Source: Lewinellaceae bacterium | GTDB taxonomy: Bacteria; Bacteroidota; Bacteroidia; Chitinophagales; Saprospiraceae | Assembly (NCBI GenBank): GCA_020636435.1 | Contig: JACJXX010000002.1 | Coordinates: forward strand, 2,356,001 to 2,420,000 | Reading direction: 5' to 3' | Length of the DNA stretch: 64,000 nt | Shown here: positions 8,769 to 18,975 of the stretch, in pieces | How the letters are laid out: every line of letters begins with the position of its first letter | Numbering within the stretch: the stretch's first letter is position 1 | The notes under the pieces: model-generated | The model's database searches: none | Told to the model about the DNA's origin: nothing | What the model saw: only the letters and a program-made list of their open reading frames with translations | Made by a program: the position numbers and the translations under genes

Positions 8769-11366
8769 ATGAGAACCTTCTTTTTGTATGCTTCGCTGGT
8801 TTTTTTCCTAAGCTTCATCCTGGCCAGTGCTCAGGGGCAAACCTCCCTTTTGCCCCGCTACAAGATTTCCATCAATGACAACTGGCAGTTTTTCAAAGGA
8901 GAAAAGCCGGTGGAGGATTCCGTGAAATGGGAACGGGCCAACCTGCCCCATTCCTGGAATACCGAGGACCCTTTCGATGAAGAACCGGGATACTACCGGG
9001 GCGTGAGCTGGTACCGTAAAGTGTTCAACCTCAACACTTTCCCTCAAAAAGAAAAAGCCTTCCTTTACTTCGAAGCGGCCAACCAATATGCGCAGGTCTT
9101 TGTCAACGGCCAACCGGCAGGGGAGCACAAAGGAGGTTATACTGCCTTTTGCTTTGACATCACTCCTTTGCTGCAAGAGGGGGACAACCTGCTGGAAGTG
9201 CGCCTGGACAACAGCCACGACCCGGCCGTCCCTCCGCTCAAAGGCGATTTTAACTTCTACGGCGGTATTTACCGCGACGTATACCTCATCCTGACGGACG
9301 CCATCCACTTCAACCTGCTCGACTACGCTTCTCCCGGAGTATACATTTCTACTCCCGCCGTCGATTCGGCCATGGCCAAAATAAGGGTGCGCGGAACCGT
9401 CCTGAACGAAGGAGCGCCGGTGGAAAACAGCAGGCTTTCGATTGAAATCAGGGATCAGAGCGGAGAGAAAAAAGGGATTTACGAACGCGTTATCCGGCTC
9501 GATTCCGGGCCTAATGATTTCGATTGGGCGTTTTCTCTTCCCAACCCGGAATTGTGGTCTCCCGATAACCCTCGTTTATACAACATGTCTATCCGGGTGA
9601 AGAATGAAAGCAGCGAACAAGCCTTCGACGAAATCGTCCAGCCCCTGGCTTTCCGCTGGTATGATTTCGATCCGGATAAAGGTTTTCTCCTGAACGGAAA
9701 ACCGCTGAAGCTGATCGGAGTCAACCGCCACCAGGATATGCCGGGCCAAGCCAATGCCCTCAGCAATGCCGAGCACATCAGCGACATGGAAATGATAAAA
9801 TCCATGGGGGCCAATTTTTTCCGTACCGCCCACTACCCTCAAGATCCGGCGGTGCTCGATGCCTGCGACCGCCTGGGCCTGGTGGTGACGATGGAAATTC
9901 CCCTGGACCACGATATAACCGACAGCCCCGAATTTTACGACAATTGCAAAACGATGATGCGGGAGATGATCCGTCAGTATTACAACTATCCCAGCATCGT
10001 CATTTGGGCGTATATGAACGAGATGTTCCTGGGGCGCAACCTGGAAAAAGACCGGGAACAGATCGAAAAGATCGTCGCCTTTGCCCGGGAGTTGGAAGCC
10101 TTAACCCGGGAGGAAGACCCTACCCGTTTTACGATGATCCCCAATCACGGAGATTTTGATGTATACCACGAGTCAGGCCTTACCCGCATCCCTATGATCG
10201 TGGGCTGGAACCTATACTACGGCTGGTACGAAGCGGGTTTCGAAGGCTTTGGCGAATTCATGGGCCGTGCTCACCGCAAACTGCCGGACAAACCCTTGAT
10301 TATAACGGAATACGGCGCTGGCGCCGACCCCCGCCTGCGTTCGCTGGAACCGCTCCGTTTTGATTTTTCGGTGGATTGGGAGAATGCTTTCCACCAAAGC
10401 CACCTCGAACAAATAACAAACCGCCCGTTCATCGCCGGCGCCGCCGTTTGGAATATGTTTGATTTTGGGTCGGAAAACCGGAGAGACGCGGTACCGCATA
10501 TCAATAATAAAGGGCTGTGTGGGTTCAACCGCCAACCCAAGGACGCCTTCTACCTTTACCAGGCCTGGCTGTCGGATAAGCCAACTTTGAAACTGACGCC
10601 TGCCGGCTGGCGGCGGCGGGCCGGCGTTCAAAACCTGACCCAGCCCCTGTGCGTGCAAACGGTATGGGCCTATGGCAACGTAGAAAAGGCGGAATTGCTG
10701 CACAACGGGCGCCCCCTGGGCGAAAAGGTGCTGGAAAAGCACACGGCATCCTGGAAAGTGCCTTTTCAGGACGGAGAAAACAGGCTGGAACTCCGGGCAA
10801 CGGTTGACGGCCAAACCGTTGGAGATGCCCAATTGGTAAATTTTGAAGTGTTGCCGGAATACAGCCTGGCCGGCCGGCCAGCCCTGCGCATGAACCTGGG
10901 CGCCAGCCTCTATTTTCTGGATGAGGATGGCGGGGTGGCCTGGATGCCGGAGCGGGAAAGCCGGGAAAATTCCTGGGGGTTTATAGGCGGAAGGCAGTTC
11001 ATGCCCCGCGACCGGGGAGTGGGCGCTGACCGCGACATTCTGGGCACGGACAAAGACCCCCTTTATCAAACCCAGCGCATTGGCCTGCAACGCCTGTTGT
11101 TGCCCTTGCCGGAAGGCGCTTACCGCCTGACGCTGCACTTCGCCGAGCTGGAAGGCAAAGGGCCGGGCGAACGCGCTTTTGGCCTGGCCTTCAATGGAAA
11201 GGAATTGATCCATTCTTTAGATTTAAGCCAGGATTACGGCCCTTGCCGGGCGGTGTCCTTTAGTTTCCCCATCCAGCTCGATGAGCCGATGCTAAGCCTG
11301 GGTTTTATTCCCCGCCAGGGGGAACCGGTAATTAATGCTATTGAAATACAAAAAATTGGATACTAA
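8769..11366 (+). CDS. GH2 glycosidase (beta-galactosidase-like) with C-terminal malectin-like domain
   Basis: This is an 865-residue secreted GH2 enzyme with a signal peptide to about residue 23. In order it has a jelly-roll sugar-binding domain (NDNWQFFKGEKPVEDS onward), an immunoglobulin-like sandwich domain, and a TIM barrel with the acid/base Glu418 in WAYMNE and nucleophile Glu514 in IITEYGAGAD. A further beta domain follows, then a C-terminal malectin-like module (from about residue 705) with YRLTLHFAELEGKGPGERAF. The malectin-type addition suggests it binds carbohydrate. A beta-galactosidase activity is the commonest for this architecture, but beta-glucuronidase or beta-mannosidase relatives exist. 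Its stop codon shares one base with the start of the downstream sulfatase, showing co-translation. Confidence 0.88.
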   Translation: MRTFFLYASLVFFLSFILASAQGQTSLLPRYKISINDNWQFFKGEKPVEDSVKWERANLPHSWNTEDPFDEEPGYYRGVSWYRKVFNLNTFPQKEKAFLYFEAANQYAQVFVNGQPAGEHKGGYTAFCFDITPLLQEGDNLLEVRLDNSHDPAVPPLKGDFNFYGGIYRDVYLILTDAIHFNLLDYASPGVYISTPAVDSAMAKIRVRGTVLNEGAPVENSRLSIEIRDQSGEKKGIYERVIRLDSGPNDFDWAFSLPNPELWSPDNPRLYNMSIRVKNESSEQAFDEIVQPLAFRWYDFDPDKGFLLNGKPLKLIGVNRHQDMPGQANALSNAEHISDMEMIKSMGANFFRTAHYPQDPAVLDACDRLGLVVTMEIPLDHDITDSPEFYDNCKTMMREMIRQYYNYPSIVIWAYMNEMFLGRNLEKDREQIEKIVAFARELEALTREEDPTRFTMIPNHGDFDVYHESGLTRIPMIVGWNLYYGWYEAGFEGFGEFMGRAHRKLPDKPLIITEYGAGADPRLRSLEPLRFDFSVDWENAFHQSHLEQITNRPFIAGAAVWNMFDFGSENRRDAVPHINNKGLCGFNRQPKDAFYLYQAWLSDKPTLKLTPAGWRRRAGVQNLTQPLCVQTVWAYGNVEKAELLHNGRPLGEKVLEKHTASWKVPFQDGENRLELRATVDGQTVGDAQLVNFEVLPEYSLAGRPALRMNLGASLYFLDEDGGVAWMPERESRENSWGFIGGRQFMPRDRGVGADRDILGTDKDPLYQTQRIGLQRLLLPLPEGAYRLTLHFAELEGKGPGERAFGLAFNGKELIHSLDLSQDYGPCRAVSFSFPIQLDEPMLSLGFIPRQGEPVINAIEIQKIGY

Positions 11367-12847
11367 TGTTGCGAATACTACTCATCACCACCTGCACCCT
11401 ATTGCTTTGTTCCAACCGGTTGCCGGCACAAGAAAAACAGGGGCGAAAAAATGTCATCTTCATTTTAAGCGATGACCACCGCTATGATTTTATGGGCTTT
11501 ACCGGCAAGGTGCCCTTCCTGGAAACGCCGAATATGGACCGCATGGCCAGGGAAGGCGCTCATATCCGCAATGCTTTTGTCAGCACTTCCCTTTGTTCTC
11601 CCAGCCGGGCCTCCATCCTGACCGGGCAGTATGCCCACCGCCACAAGGTGGTCGACAACCAATCGAGGGTGCCGGAAGAACTTACTTTCTTCCCGCAGTA
11701 TTTGCAGCGGGCCGGCTATCAGACTGGCTTCATCGGGAAGTGGCACATGGGCGAATCCACCTATCAAAAGCGGAAAGGTTTTAATTACTGGGTGAGCTTC
11801 CGGGGCCAGGGCACTTACTACAATCCCGTCCTGAACGTTAACGGAGAAGAAAAAACCTATGCCGATAGCACTTACATTACCGACTTATTGACCGATTTCG
11901 CCCTGGAATTCCTGGAGAAGCGAAACAAAGAGCAGCCCTTTTTCCTCTACCTGTCTCACAAAGCCGTTCATTCGGAGTTCTACCCCGCCAAACGGCACTT
12001 TGGCCGATACGAAAACGAAAAGATCAATTATCCCAAAACGATGTTCCCTCCCGGCCATCCGAAAGCAATAGTTGATTCTACGGAATACAATTATGCCGAA
12101 GTGCCCAACTGGGTGAAAGCCCAGCGGTACAGCTGGCATGGGGTCGATTACCTGTACCACGGCGCCTACGATTTCGAAACCTTTTACAAGCGGTACTGCG
12201 AAGCCCTGCTGGCCCTGGATGACAGCATCGGAGAGGTGCTGGATTACCTCGAAAAAAACGGGCTGATGGAAAATACTACCATCATTTACATGGGAGACAA
12301 CGGCTTTTCCTTCGGCGAACACGGCCTGATCGACAAGCGGCAGGCCTACGAAGAGTCGATGCGGGTGCCGCTGCTGGTATTGGATAAAAGCATTATCAAG
12401 CCGAACACCAAAGTCGATCAGGTAATCCAGAATATCGACATTGCTCCGACCATCATGGCCCTCGCCGGCCTGGAGAAGCCCGGTGATATGGATGGCTCCT
12501 CCTTTGCGCCCTTGCTGGAGGGCAAGGCAATGGAATGGAGGGACACCATTTTCTACGAATATTTCTGGGAGCGGGCCTTTCCCCAAACGCCCACCACCCA
12601 CGCGGTGCGCAACGACCGCTACAAATACATCCGCTATCATGGCATTTGGGACATTAATGAACTCTACGACCTGCAGGAAGACCCCGAGGAAATGAACAAC
12701 CTCATTCGCAGCGAGGCCCATTCCGGGATCGCCCGCCGGCTCAATGAGCAACTCTTTGAGTGGTTGGGCCGGACGGACGGCGAGTGCATCCCTCTGAAAC
12801 CGGATCATGGCAAGCGCTTTGATTACCGGTATCGGGGAACGTATTGA
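11366..12847 (+). CDS. S1-family sulfatase (second)
   Basis: This 493-residue sulfatase has the metal site NVIFILSDDHRYD and the signature LCSPSRASILTGQ, with the formylglycine Cys at residue 77. GKWHMGE and YMGDNGFSFGEHG are the other conserved blocks. The N-terminus is a signal sequence ending near LPAQ; a Cys at residue 15 in a weak lipobox context leaves lipoprotein processing open. It belongs to a different sulfatase subgroup from the gene at 2821: the GEHGLIDKRQAYEESMRVPLL segment resembles iduronate- or choline-sulfatase-like members and is missing there. The start overlaps the GH2 stop by one base. Two different sulfatases in one locus imply a substrate sulfated at more than one position. 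Confidence 0.9.
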   Translation: MLRILLITTCTLLLCSNRLPAQEKQGRKNVIFILSDDHRYDFMGFTGKVPFLETPNMDRMAREGAHIRNAFVSTSLCSPSRASILTGQYAHRHKVVDNQSRVPEELTFFPQYLQRAGYQTGFIGKWHMGESTYQKRKGFNYWVSFRGQGTYYNPVLNVNGEEKTYADSTYITDLLTDFALEFLEKRNKEQPFFLYLSHKAVHSEFYPAKRHFGRYENEKINYPKTMFPPGHPKAIVDSTEYNYAEVPNWVKAQRYSWHGVDYLYHGAYDFETFYKRYCEALLALDDSIGEVLDYLEKNGLMENTTIIYMGDNGFSFGEHGLIDKRQAYEESMRVPLLVLDKSIIKPNTKVDQVIQNIDIAPTIMALAGLEKPGDMDGSSFAPLLEGKAMEWRDTIFYEYFWERAFPQTPTTHAVRNDRYKYIRYHGIWDINELYDLQEDPEEMNNLIRSEAHSGIARRLNEQLFEWLGRTDGECIPLKPDHGKRFDYRYRGTY

Positions 12848-12855
12848 AGGATTTC

Positions 12856-13020
12856 CAACCTGCCGGGTTTTCTCCTGGGCATGTGCCTTGGCTAACCCGG
12901 CAGCGTTTATCGGAAATGTACTTGAGGAGCAAATACTGCGATGCGGTTGGCAAAAACCGTTTTCGACAAACACTGCCGGGTTCAGCTACGCAGGGCCATT
13001 CCCGTAAACCCGGCAGGTTG
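12856..13020. repeat. 165-bp foldback element after the sulfatase gene
   Basis: Perfect 15-bp terminal inverted repeats, CAACCTGCCGGGTTT (12856-12870) and AAACCCGGCAGGTTG (13006-13020), enclose a second inverted pair, CCCGGCAG (12896-12903) and CTGCCGGG (12973-12980). The whole segment can fold into a long imperfect hairpin. It follows the sulfatase stop by 8 bp and carries no gene. A frame runs through it into the acyl-CoA dehydrogenase gene, but that stretch has no relation to that family. Confidence 0.75.
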
Positions 13021-13184
13021 AAGCCTTCGAAAATAGGGAGAAGTTTTTTCTTAAAAAACTGGCATTTTGAACAACCTACCACAAAGGTAGGCCGCCCTCC
13101 AAAATTTCACTCAAAAAGTTTGGCTTTCCCTGCGGCAATGCCGATATTTTGCGAATGTTTAAAAGAGCATTTAGTTCTCCACCC

Positions 13185-13238
13185 AGCTTTATTGGAGGTG
13201 GCCACCAGCAATGAAGAAGCGCCACCTTCAATAAAGCT
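13185..13238 (+). promoter_or_regulatory. Strong hairpin just upstream of the acyl-CoA dehydrogenase start
   Basis: Two 18-base arms, AGCTTTATTGGAGGTGGC (13185-13202) and GCCACCTTCAATAAAGCT (13221-13238), pair fully in RNA with one G-U pair around an 18-base loop. The hairpin ends 19 bases before the chosen ATG. No U-run follows it, so it is not a simple terminator for the + strand; a role in translation or mRNA stability is possible. The rest of the 13021-13257 gap also has a short A/T stem at 13042-13060 and nothing else recognisable. Confidence 0.5.
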
Positions 13239-13257
13239 CAAAAAAACTAACGCAGCC

Positions 13258-15066
<1,809 letters not shown>

Positions 15067-15102
15067 ATTGTTGATTTAAAGGAATGTAAAAAAAGATAAA
15101 CT

Positions 15103-16559
15103 ATGAGCACAGCAAACGGAATCCGCCAGTTGAGCCCCTCTGCCCTGTGGTCCAACTTTGCGGACCTCAACGAGGTGCCCCGCCCTTCCAAGCGCGAAGA
15201 ACGCGTGATCGAATTCATGAAAAACTTCGGCGAAAAGCTGGGCCTGGACACCACCGTCGACGACGTTGGAAATGTAGTGATCAAAAAACCGGCCTCGCCC
15301 GGCAAGGAAAACCATCCCACCGTCATCCTGCAGTCTCACCTGGATATGGTGCATCAGAAAAATGCCGATACGGATTTCGACTTCGACACGGAGGGCATCC
15401 GGTCCTATGAAGATGGAGACTGGGTGACGGCGGAAGGCACTACCCTGGGCGCCGACAACGGGATCGGCGTAGCGGCCATTATGACGGTGCTGCAATCCAA
15501 AGACCTTTCCCACCCACCGCTGGAAGCCCTGTTTACCATTGACGAGGAGACCGGCATGACCGGCGCCAAAGGCCTGGATGAAAAACTGCTGAATGGCAAG
15601 ATCTTGCTCAACCTCGACTCGGAAGAGGACGACGAGCTGACCATCGGCTGCGCCGGCGGCATCGACACCAATACCCATCTGGATTATATGGAAGTGACCT
15701 CCAATGAGGGCACGGAAGGCTTCCTCATTAAAGTCCGGGGCCTGAAAGGCGGGCACTCCGGGCTGGACATACACCTGGGAAGAGGCAACGCCAATAAGCT
15801 GATGAACCGCTTGTTGTACCAGACGACTCATCCTTACGGCCTGCGTGTTTCCTCAATCGATGGCGGAAGCTTGCGCAACGCCATTCCTCGCGAATCGGTA
15901 CCTGGTGGCGGTAGATGGTAAAAAAAGAAAGAGGATTTTTGCGTGAATTCAACCGGCGAAAAACGGATATAGAAGGGGAGTTCAAAAGTATTGAGCCCGA
16001 TCTTTCCATAACGCTGGAGGAAATGCACTCGCCGGTCAAGGTCATGCGTACCGAAGATCAGGAAAAAGTGCTCAATGCCATCTACGCCGTGCCCAACGGC
16101 GTCTGGCGCATGTCGCCGGATATCCCTGACCTCGTGGAGACTTCCTCCAGCCTGGCCAGGGTCATTGTAAAAGATGGGGAATTCATCTCCCAAAGCCTGC
16201 AGCGAAGTTCCATCGAGTCGGGCAAGGCGGACGTGGCCAATGCCGTCCGGGCCGCCTTTGAAGCCGTGGGGGCTAAAGTGGAAAACTCCGGCAGCTACCC
16301 GGGCTGGGCGCCCGACGCCGGTTCTGATATTCTCAAGGTCATGGAAGGCCTGTATCAGGAATTGTTCGGCGAAAAGCCGCACGTCGCCGCCTGCCACGCC
16401 GGGCTGGAATGCGGCATCATCGGCGAGCACTACCCGGGCTTGGATATGATCTCCTTCGGGCCGACGATCCGCCACCCGCATTCTCCGGACGAGAAGGTGC
16501 ATATTGCTTCGGTGGGGAAGTTTTGGAGGTTGTTGAAGGGTGTGCTGGAGCGGGTTTGA
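15103..16559 (+). pseudogene. pepD: Aminoacyl-histidine dipeptidase (PepD family), interrupted by two single-base insertions
   Basis: The N-terminal part, 15103-15921, carries the M20-family dipeptidase start: LQSHLDMVHQK, GADNGIGVA, TIDEETGMTGA and GGHSGLDIHLGRGNANK. The C-terminal part, about 15926-16559, holds the rest (HAGLECGIIGEHYPGLDMISFGP). The joined product would be about 485 residues, normal for PepD, which cleaves Xaa-His dipeptides. The frame changes twice within about 25 bp. NAIPRESV reads on in the next frame as LVAVDGKK if one C of the CC at 15901-15902 is removed, and then continues as ERGFLREFNRRK if one A of the A7 run at 15919-15925 is removed. Both lie in short homopolymers, so a sequencing error is as likely as a real inactivation. 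Zinc ligands and catalytic Glu appear intact on either side. Confidence 0.8.
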
Positions 16560-16586
16560 GGGAATGGGTTCATGGGTTCACTGGCT

Positions 16587-16881
16587 CCATGTCCCCATGA
16601 ACCTATCCAACCATGAACCCATCCAACCATGTCCCCATGAACCCATCCAACCATGAGAGTGCTCCGGAAAGTCCGAAGTTCGAAACCTGGAGTTGAAAAC
16701 GAAAAATTATATTTGGACTCCACCCCCTAGCCCCCGCCAGCGGGGGAAAACGCACCCCTAAATCGGAGGGAATGTCCCCCGCTGGCGGGGGATTCAGGGG
16801 GTGGACAAAATGTTCTTCGGCAACAATAGTTTCCGGAGCAGCCTCAACCATGAACCCATCCAACCATGAACCCACCCAACC
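16587..16881. repeat. 16-bp tandem repeat array, split by an insert
   Basis: Units of the type CCATGAACCCATCCAA occur several times at 16587-16655 and again at 16847-16880, with variants such as CCATGTCCCCATGAACC. The two halves are separated by the foldback element at 16660-16840. The last unit supplies the start codon and first residues (MNPPN) of the EamA gene. This is a simple tandem repeat, not a CRISPR array: unit size is short and there are no unique spacers. Confidence 0.75.
16660..16840. mobile_element. 181-bp MITE-like foldback element inside the tandem array
   Basis: Perfect 11-bp terminal inverted repeats TGCTCCGGAAA (16660-16670) and TTTCCGGAGCA (16830-16840) enclose a second, nearly perfect inverted repeat of about 28 bp (16720-16746 against 16776-16804) built around CCCCCGCCAGCGGGGG. 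Both sides carry CAACCATGA (16648-16656, 16845-16853), but as this is part of the tandem unit it cannot be counted as a sure target duplication. No coding sequence inside. Confidence 0.6.
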
Positions 16882-17717
16882 CTCTCCTCGAAATCCACCT
16901 CGCCGTTCTCCTCTTCGGCCTTGCCAGCCTCTTCGGCAAGTGGGTAGCCTTGCCTGCCGTTATCATTGTACTGGGGCGGGTGGCTTTTGCCGTGCCGGCG
17001 CTGGCGCTGGTGTTGCGGTGGGCGGGGCAGAGCATCCGGCTCAACAGGCGGCAAGACTATCTGTACCTCAGCCTGTTGGGGGTACTGCTGGCCTTCCACT
17101 GGGTGACTTTTTTCGAATCCGTGCAGGTATCTACAGTGGCGGTATGCCTGGTGTCCTATTCCACTTTCCCTTTCTTTACCGTTTTTCTGGAGCCTCTTTT
17201 TTTCCGGGAACCGCTTTCCCGGCGGGGGCTGGCGCTGGCTATTGTCGCTCTGGCAGGAGTAGCTCTGGTCATTCCCGAGTGGAAGCTGGGCAACAACACC
17301 ACGCTGGGCGTTTTCTGGGGTGTCTTATCCGGAATTTCCTTTGCGTTGCTCTCCGTGCTCAACCGCAAGTACGTGCGGACTTACAGCAGCCTTCAGGTCG
17401 CTTTCTATCAGGATTTGGTGGCCTTTCTGCTGCTTCTGCCCTTTTGGTTCCTGCTCCAGCCTACCCCTTCTGCCTCCGATTGGGGGCTGATCGTTGTTCT
17501 GGGCGTGGTATTCACCGCTTTTTCTCATACCCTTTTTATCAATGGCCTGAAGGAAGTACCCGCGCGCACGGCCAGCATCATTGCCACCCTGGAGCCGGTA
17601 TACGGGATAATAGCTGCGGCCCTATTGCTGGGAGAGATTCCCGGTGTGCGGGTGCTGGCGGGTGGGATGTTGATCATTGGGGCAATGGCCTACGCCAGTT
17701 GGAAGCCGGTGGGGTGA
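16866..17717 (+). CDS. EamA/DMT-family transporter
   Basis: This 283-residue membrane protein has ten predicted hydrophobic segments and the two-fold EamA repeat. The first starts at HLAVLLFGLASLFGKW, the second at GVFWGVLSGISFALLSVLNRKYV. The ending TLEPVYGIIAAALLLGEIPG is the usual second-repeat signature. The family exports or exchanges small metabolites such as amino acids; the substrate here is unknown. The first five residues come from the 16-bp repeat, so the native N-terminus may have been changed by repeat growth. It stands alone between pepD and the regulator at 17867. Confidence 0.88.
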   Translation: MNPPNPLLEIHLAVLLFGLASLFGKWVALPAVIIVLGRVAFAVPALALVLRWAGQSIRLNRRQDYLYLSLLGVLLAFHWVTFFESVQVSTVAVCLVSYSTFPFFTVFLEPLFFREPLSRRGLALAIVALAGVALVIPEWKLGNNTTLGVFWGVLSGISFALLSVLNRKYVRTYSSLQVAFYQDLVAFLLLLPFWFLLQPTPSASDWGLIVVLGVVFTAFSHTLFINGLKEVPARTASIIATLEPVYGIIAAALLLGEIPGVRVLAGGMLIIGAMAYASWKPVG

Positions 17718-17780
17718 GTTCAATTTGTGATGTTTGATGTTCGATGTTTACCTCCGGCATAAAGAAATTTTCGATTTTCC

Positions 17781-17836
17781 TTGGAGCAAAGGAAATCTTT
17801 TTCTAAATTTGGTCAACCAATTAATTGGTCAACCAA
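17781..17836 (+). promoter_or_regulatory. Promoter and tandem FadR/GntR-type operator of the regulator gene
   Basis: TTGGTCAACCAA occurs twice (17809-17820 and 17825-17836), 16 bp apart centre to centre. Each copy is a TGGTnnACCA dyad of the type bound by FadR-subfamily GntR proteins, and between the two lies the perfect palindrome ACCAATTAATTGGT. A Bacteroidota -7 box TAAATTTG (17804-17811) with TTG 20 bp upstream (17781) overlaps the first copy. A related half site, AGCTGACCAAT, follows at 17842. The arrangement predicts autorepression. Confidence 0.7.
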
Positions 17837-17866
17837 TTTTTAGCTGACCAATCTACAAGAAACAAG

Positions 17867-18610
17867 ATGACTATGGCTGAATCAAAATTGCTAAAGAATT
17901 TTCAGGAGATCACCATTGAAAGCCCGGTGGACAAGATCATCAAACAGATACGGAGCCTGATCACTTCCGGGCAGTTAGAGCCCGGCGACCGTCTCCCGCC
18001 TGAACGCAAATTGGCAGAACGGTTGGGCGTAGGTAGGAGCCAGGTGCGGGAAGCCCTGCGCAAACTTGAATTTTACGGCATTCTCCGGACGTTGCCGCAG
18101 AGTGGAACGGTTGTCGCCGGGTTGGGGATTACGGCTTTGGAAGGCTTAATCTCAGATGTGTTGAAAATGGAAAACAGCGATTTTGCCTCTTTGGTGGAAA
18201 CCAGGGTGTTGCTAGAGACCCACGCCGCCAGCCTTGCCGCCCAGCGCCGCAGCAGCGAAGACATCGCCGATATGCAACAGGCGTTGGATGCTTATGAGGA
18301 AAAAGTGAAGAGGGGAGAACAGGCGGTAGAGGAAGACCTGATGTTCCACCTCAAAATAGCGGAAGCCAGCAAAAATTCCGTGCTGAAGTCCCTGATGTTG
18401 ATCATCATTCCCGACATCATCAACAGCTTTCTGCAACTGGATGTGTGCAAAGACGGCCGTTTCTACAAAGCGCTTGAAGAACACCAGGTTATACTGCAAC
18501 ATATTATTGACCAGCAACCCGAAGCAGCCAGCGAGGCCATGCGCCTGCATTTGAAAGACGTGCTAGAATACAGCAGCAGCCTGAAGTCCGGAAATGGACG
18601 GGCGGATTGA
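17867..18610 (+). CDS. FadR-subfamily GntR transcriptional regulator
   Basis: This 247-residue regulator has an N-terminal winged helix (SPVDKIIKQIRSLITSGQ, LPPERKLAERLGVGRSQVREALRKLE) and a C-terminal all-helical FCD ligand-binding domain. In that domain, residues of the type D...H...H that bind metal in FadR-like sensors can be seen (RLHLKDV near the end). I chose the ATG at 17867. A TTG start 42 bp upstream would begin in the middle of the operator. Position directly before susC suggests it controls the alginate locus. Sugar acids and their keto derivatives are common ligands of this subfamily, so KDG or DEH is a reasonable guess for the inducer. It probably also represses itself through the tandem operator. 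Confidence 0.88.
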   Translation: MTMAESKLLKNFQEITIESPVDKIIKQIRSLITSGQLEPGDRLPPERKLAERLGVGRSQVREALRKLEFYGILRTLPQSGTVVAGLGITALEGLISDVLKMENSDFASLVETRVLLETHAASLAAQRRSSEDIADMQQALDAYEEKVKRGEQAVEEDLMFHLKIAEASKNSVLKSLMLIIIPDIINSFLQLDVCKDGRFYKALEEHQVILQHIIDQQPEAASEAMRLHLKDVLEYSSSLKSGNGRAD

Positions 18611-18975
18611 TGATGAATGGATTGATTGCCAGTTAAAACGACAAAACAAGATAAGGCCTTGAACCAAATTCCCCCATCATGCAAAAGATTAAACTTTACA
18701 ACACCAGTTAACCACAAAAAAAAGAGCTAGCAACGGGACGTTGCTAACCCTTCTTGTCCTGGTAACGTTTCACTTTCGCAAAATACGCTGGCATTGTTAC
18801 CTCCGGGAATCGGCAAATTCAGGAGAGGGAACGCTGGCAATGGTTGTCATGAAGTACTTTCAAAGTATGCATATACTTTGAGCAGCTCTTCTTTTTGCTG
18901 AAAATGAACGCTTTACCCGGCGATTTATAAAACTCACCGAAGGTGAGCAGTATAAAACAACAAAAATGTTGAATT
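18611..18975 (+). promoter_or_regulatory. Regulatory region before susC (365 bp, three inverted repeats)
   Basis: No gene is visible here. Three dyads stand out. TAGCAACGGGACGTTGCTA (18728-18746) is an 8-bp stem with a 3-base loop. CAAAGTATGCATATACTTTG (18861-18880) is a perfect 8-bp inverted repeat with a 4-bp spacer that looks like an operator. CTCACCGAAGGTGAG (18933-18947) is a short hairpin about 30 bp before the susC ATG. The promoter of the susC operon must lie in this stretch. There is no obvious copy of the TTGGTCAACCAA site, which leaves it open whether the FadR protein acts here directly. Confidence 0.5.

Noticed and set aside
12844..13257. Upstream extension of the acyl-CoA dehydrogenase frame
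   Set aside because: It is translated foldback and hairpin sequence without homology to the family; the normal N-terminus begins at 13258.
15895..15930. Programmed frameshifting in pepD
   Set aside because: Two separate shifts would be needed and no pseudoknot or slippery heptamer of a known type is seen. PepD is not known to be recoded.
16587..16881. Possible CRISPR array
   Set aside because: Units are about 16 bp, adjacent and varied, with no spacers of constant length and no cas genes.
16772..17737. Plus-strand frame of 321 codons overlapping the EamA gene
   Set aside because: It is out of frame with the ten-helix EamA protein and its translation has many Cys/Pro/Arg with no membrane pattern; it also crosses the foldback element.
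17825..17866. TTG start of the FadR-type regulator
   Set aside because: It would begin inside the second operator copy and close to or before the predicted transcription start.
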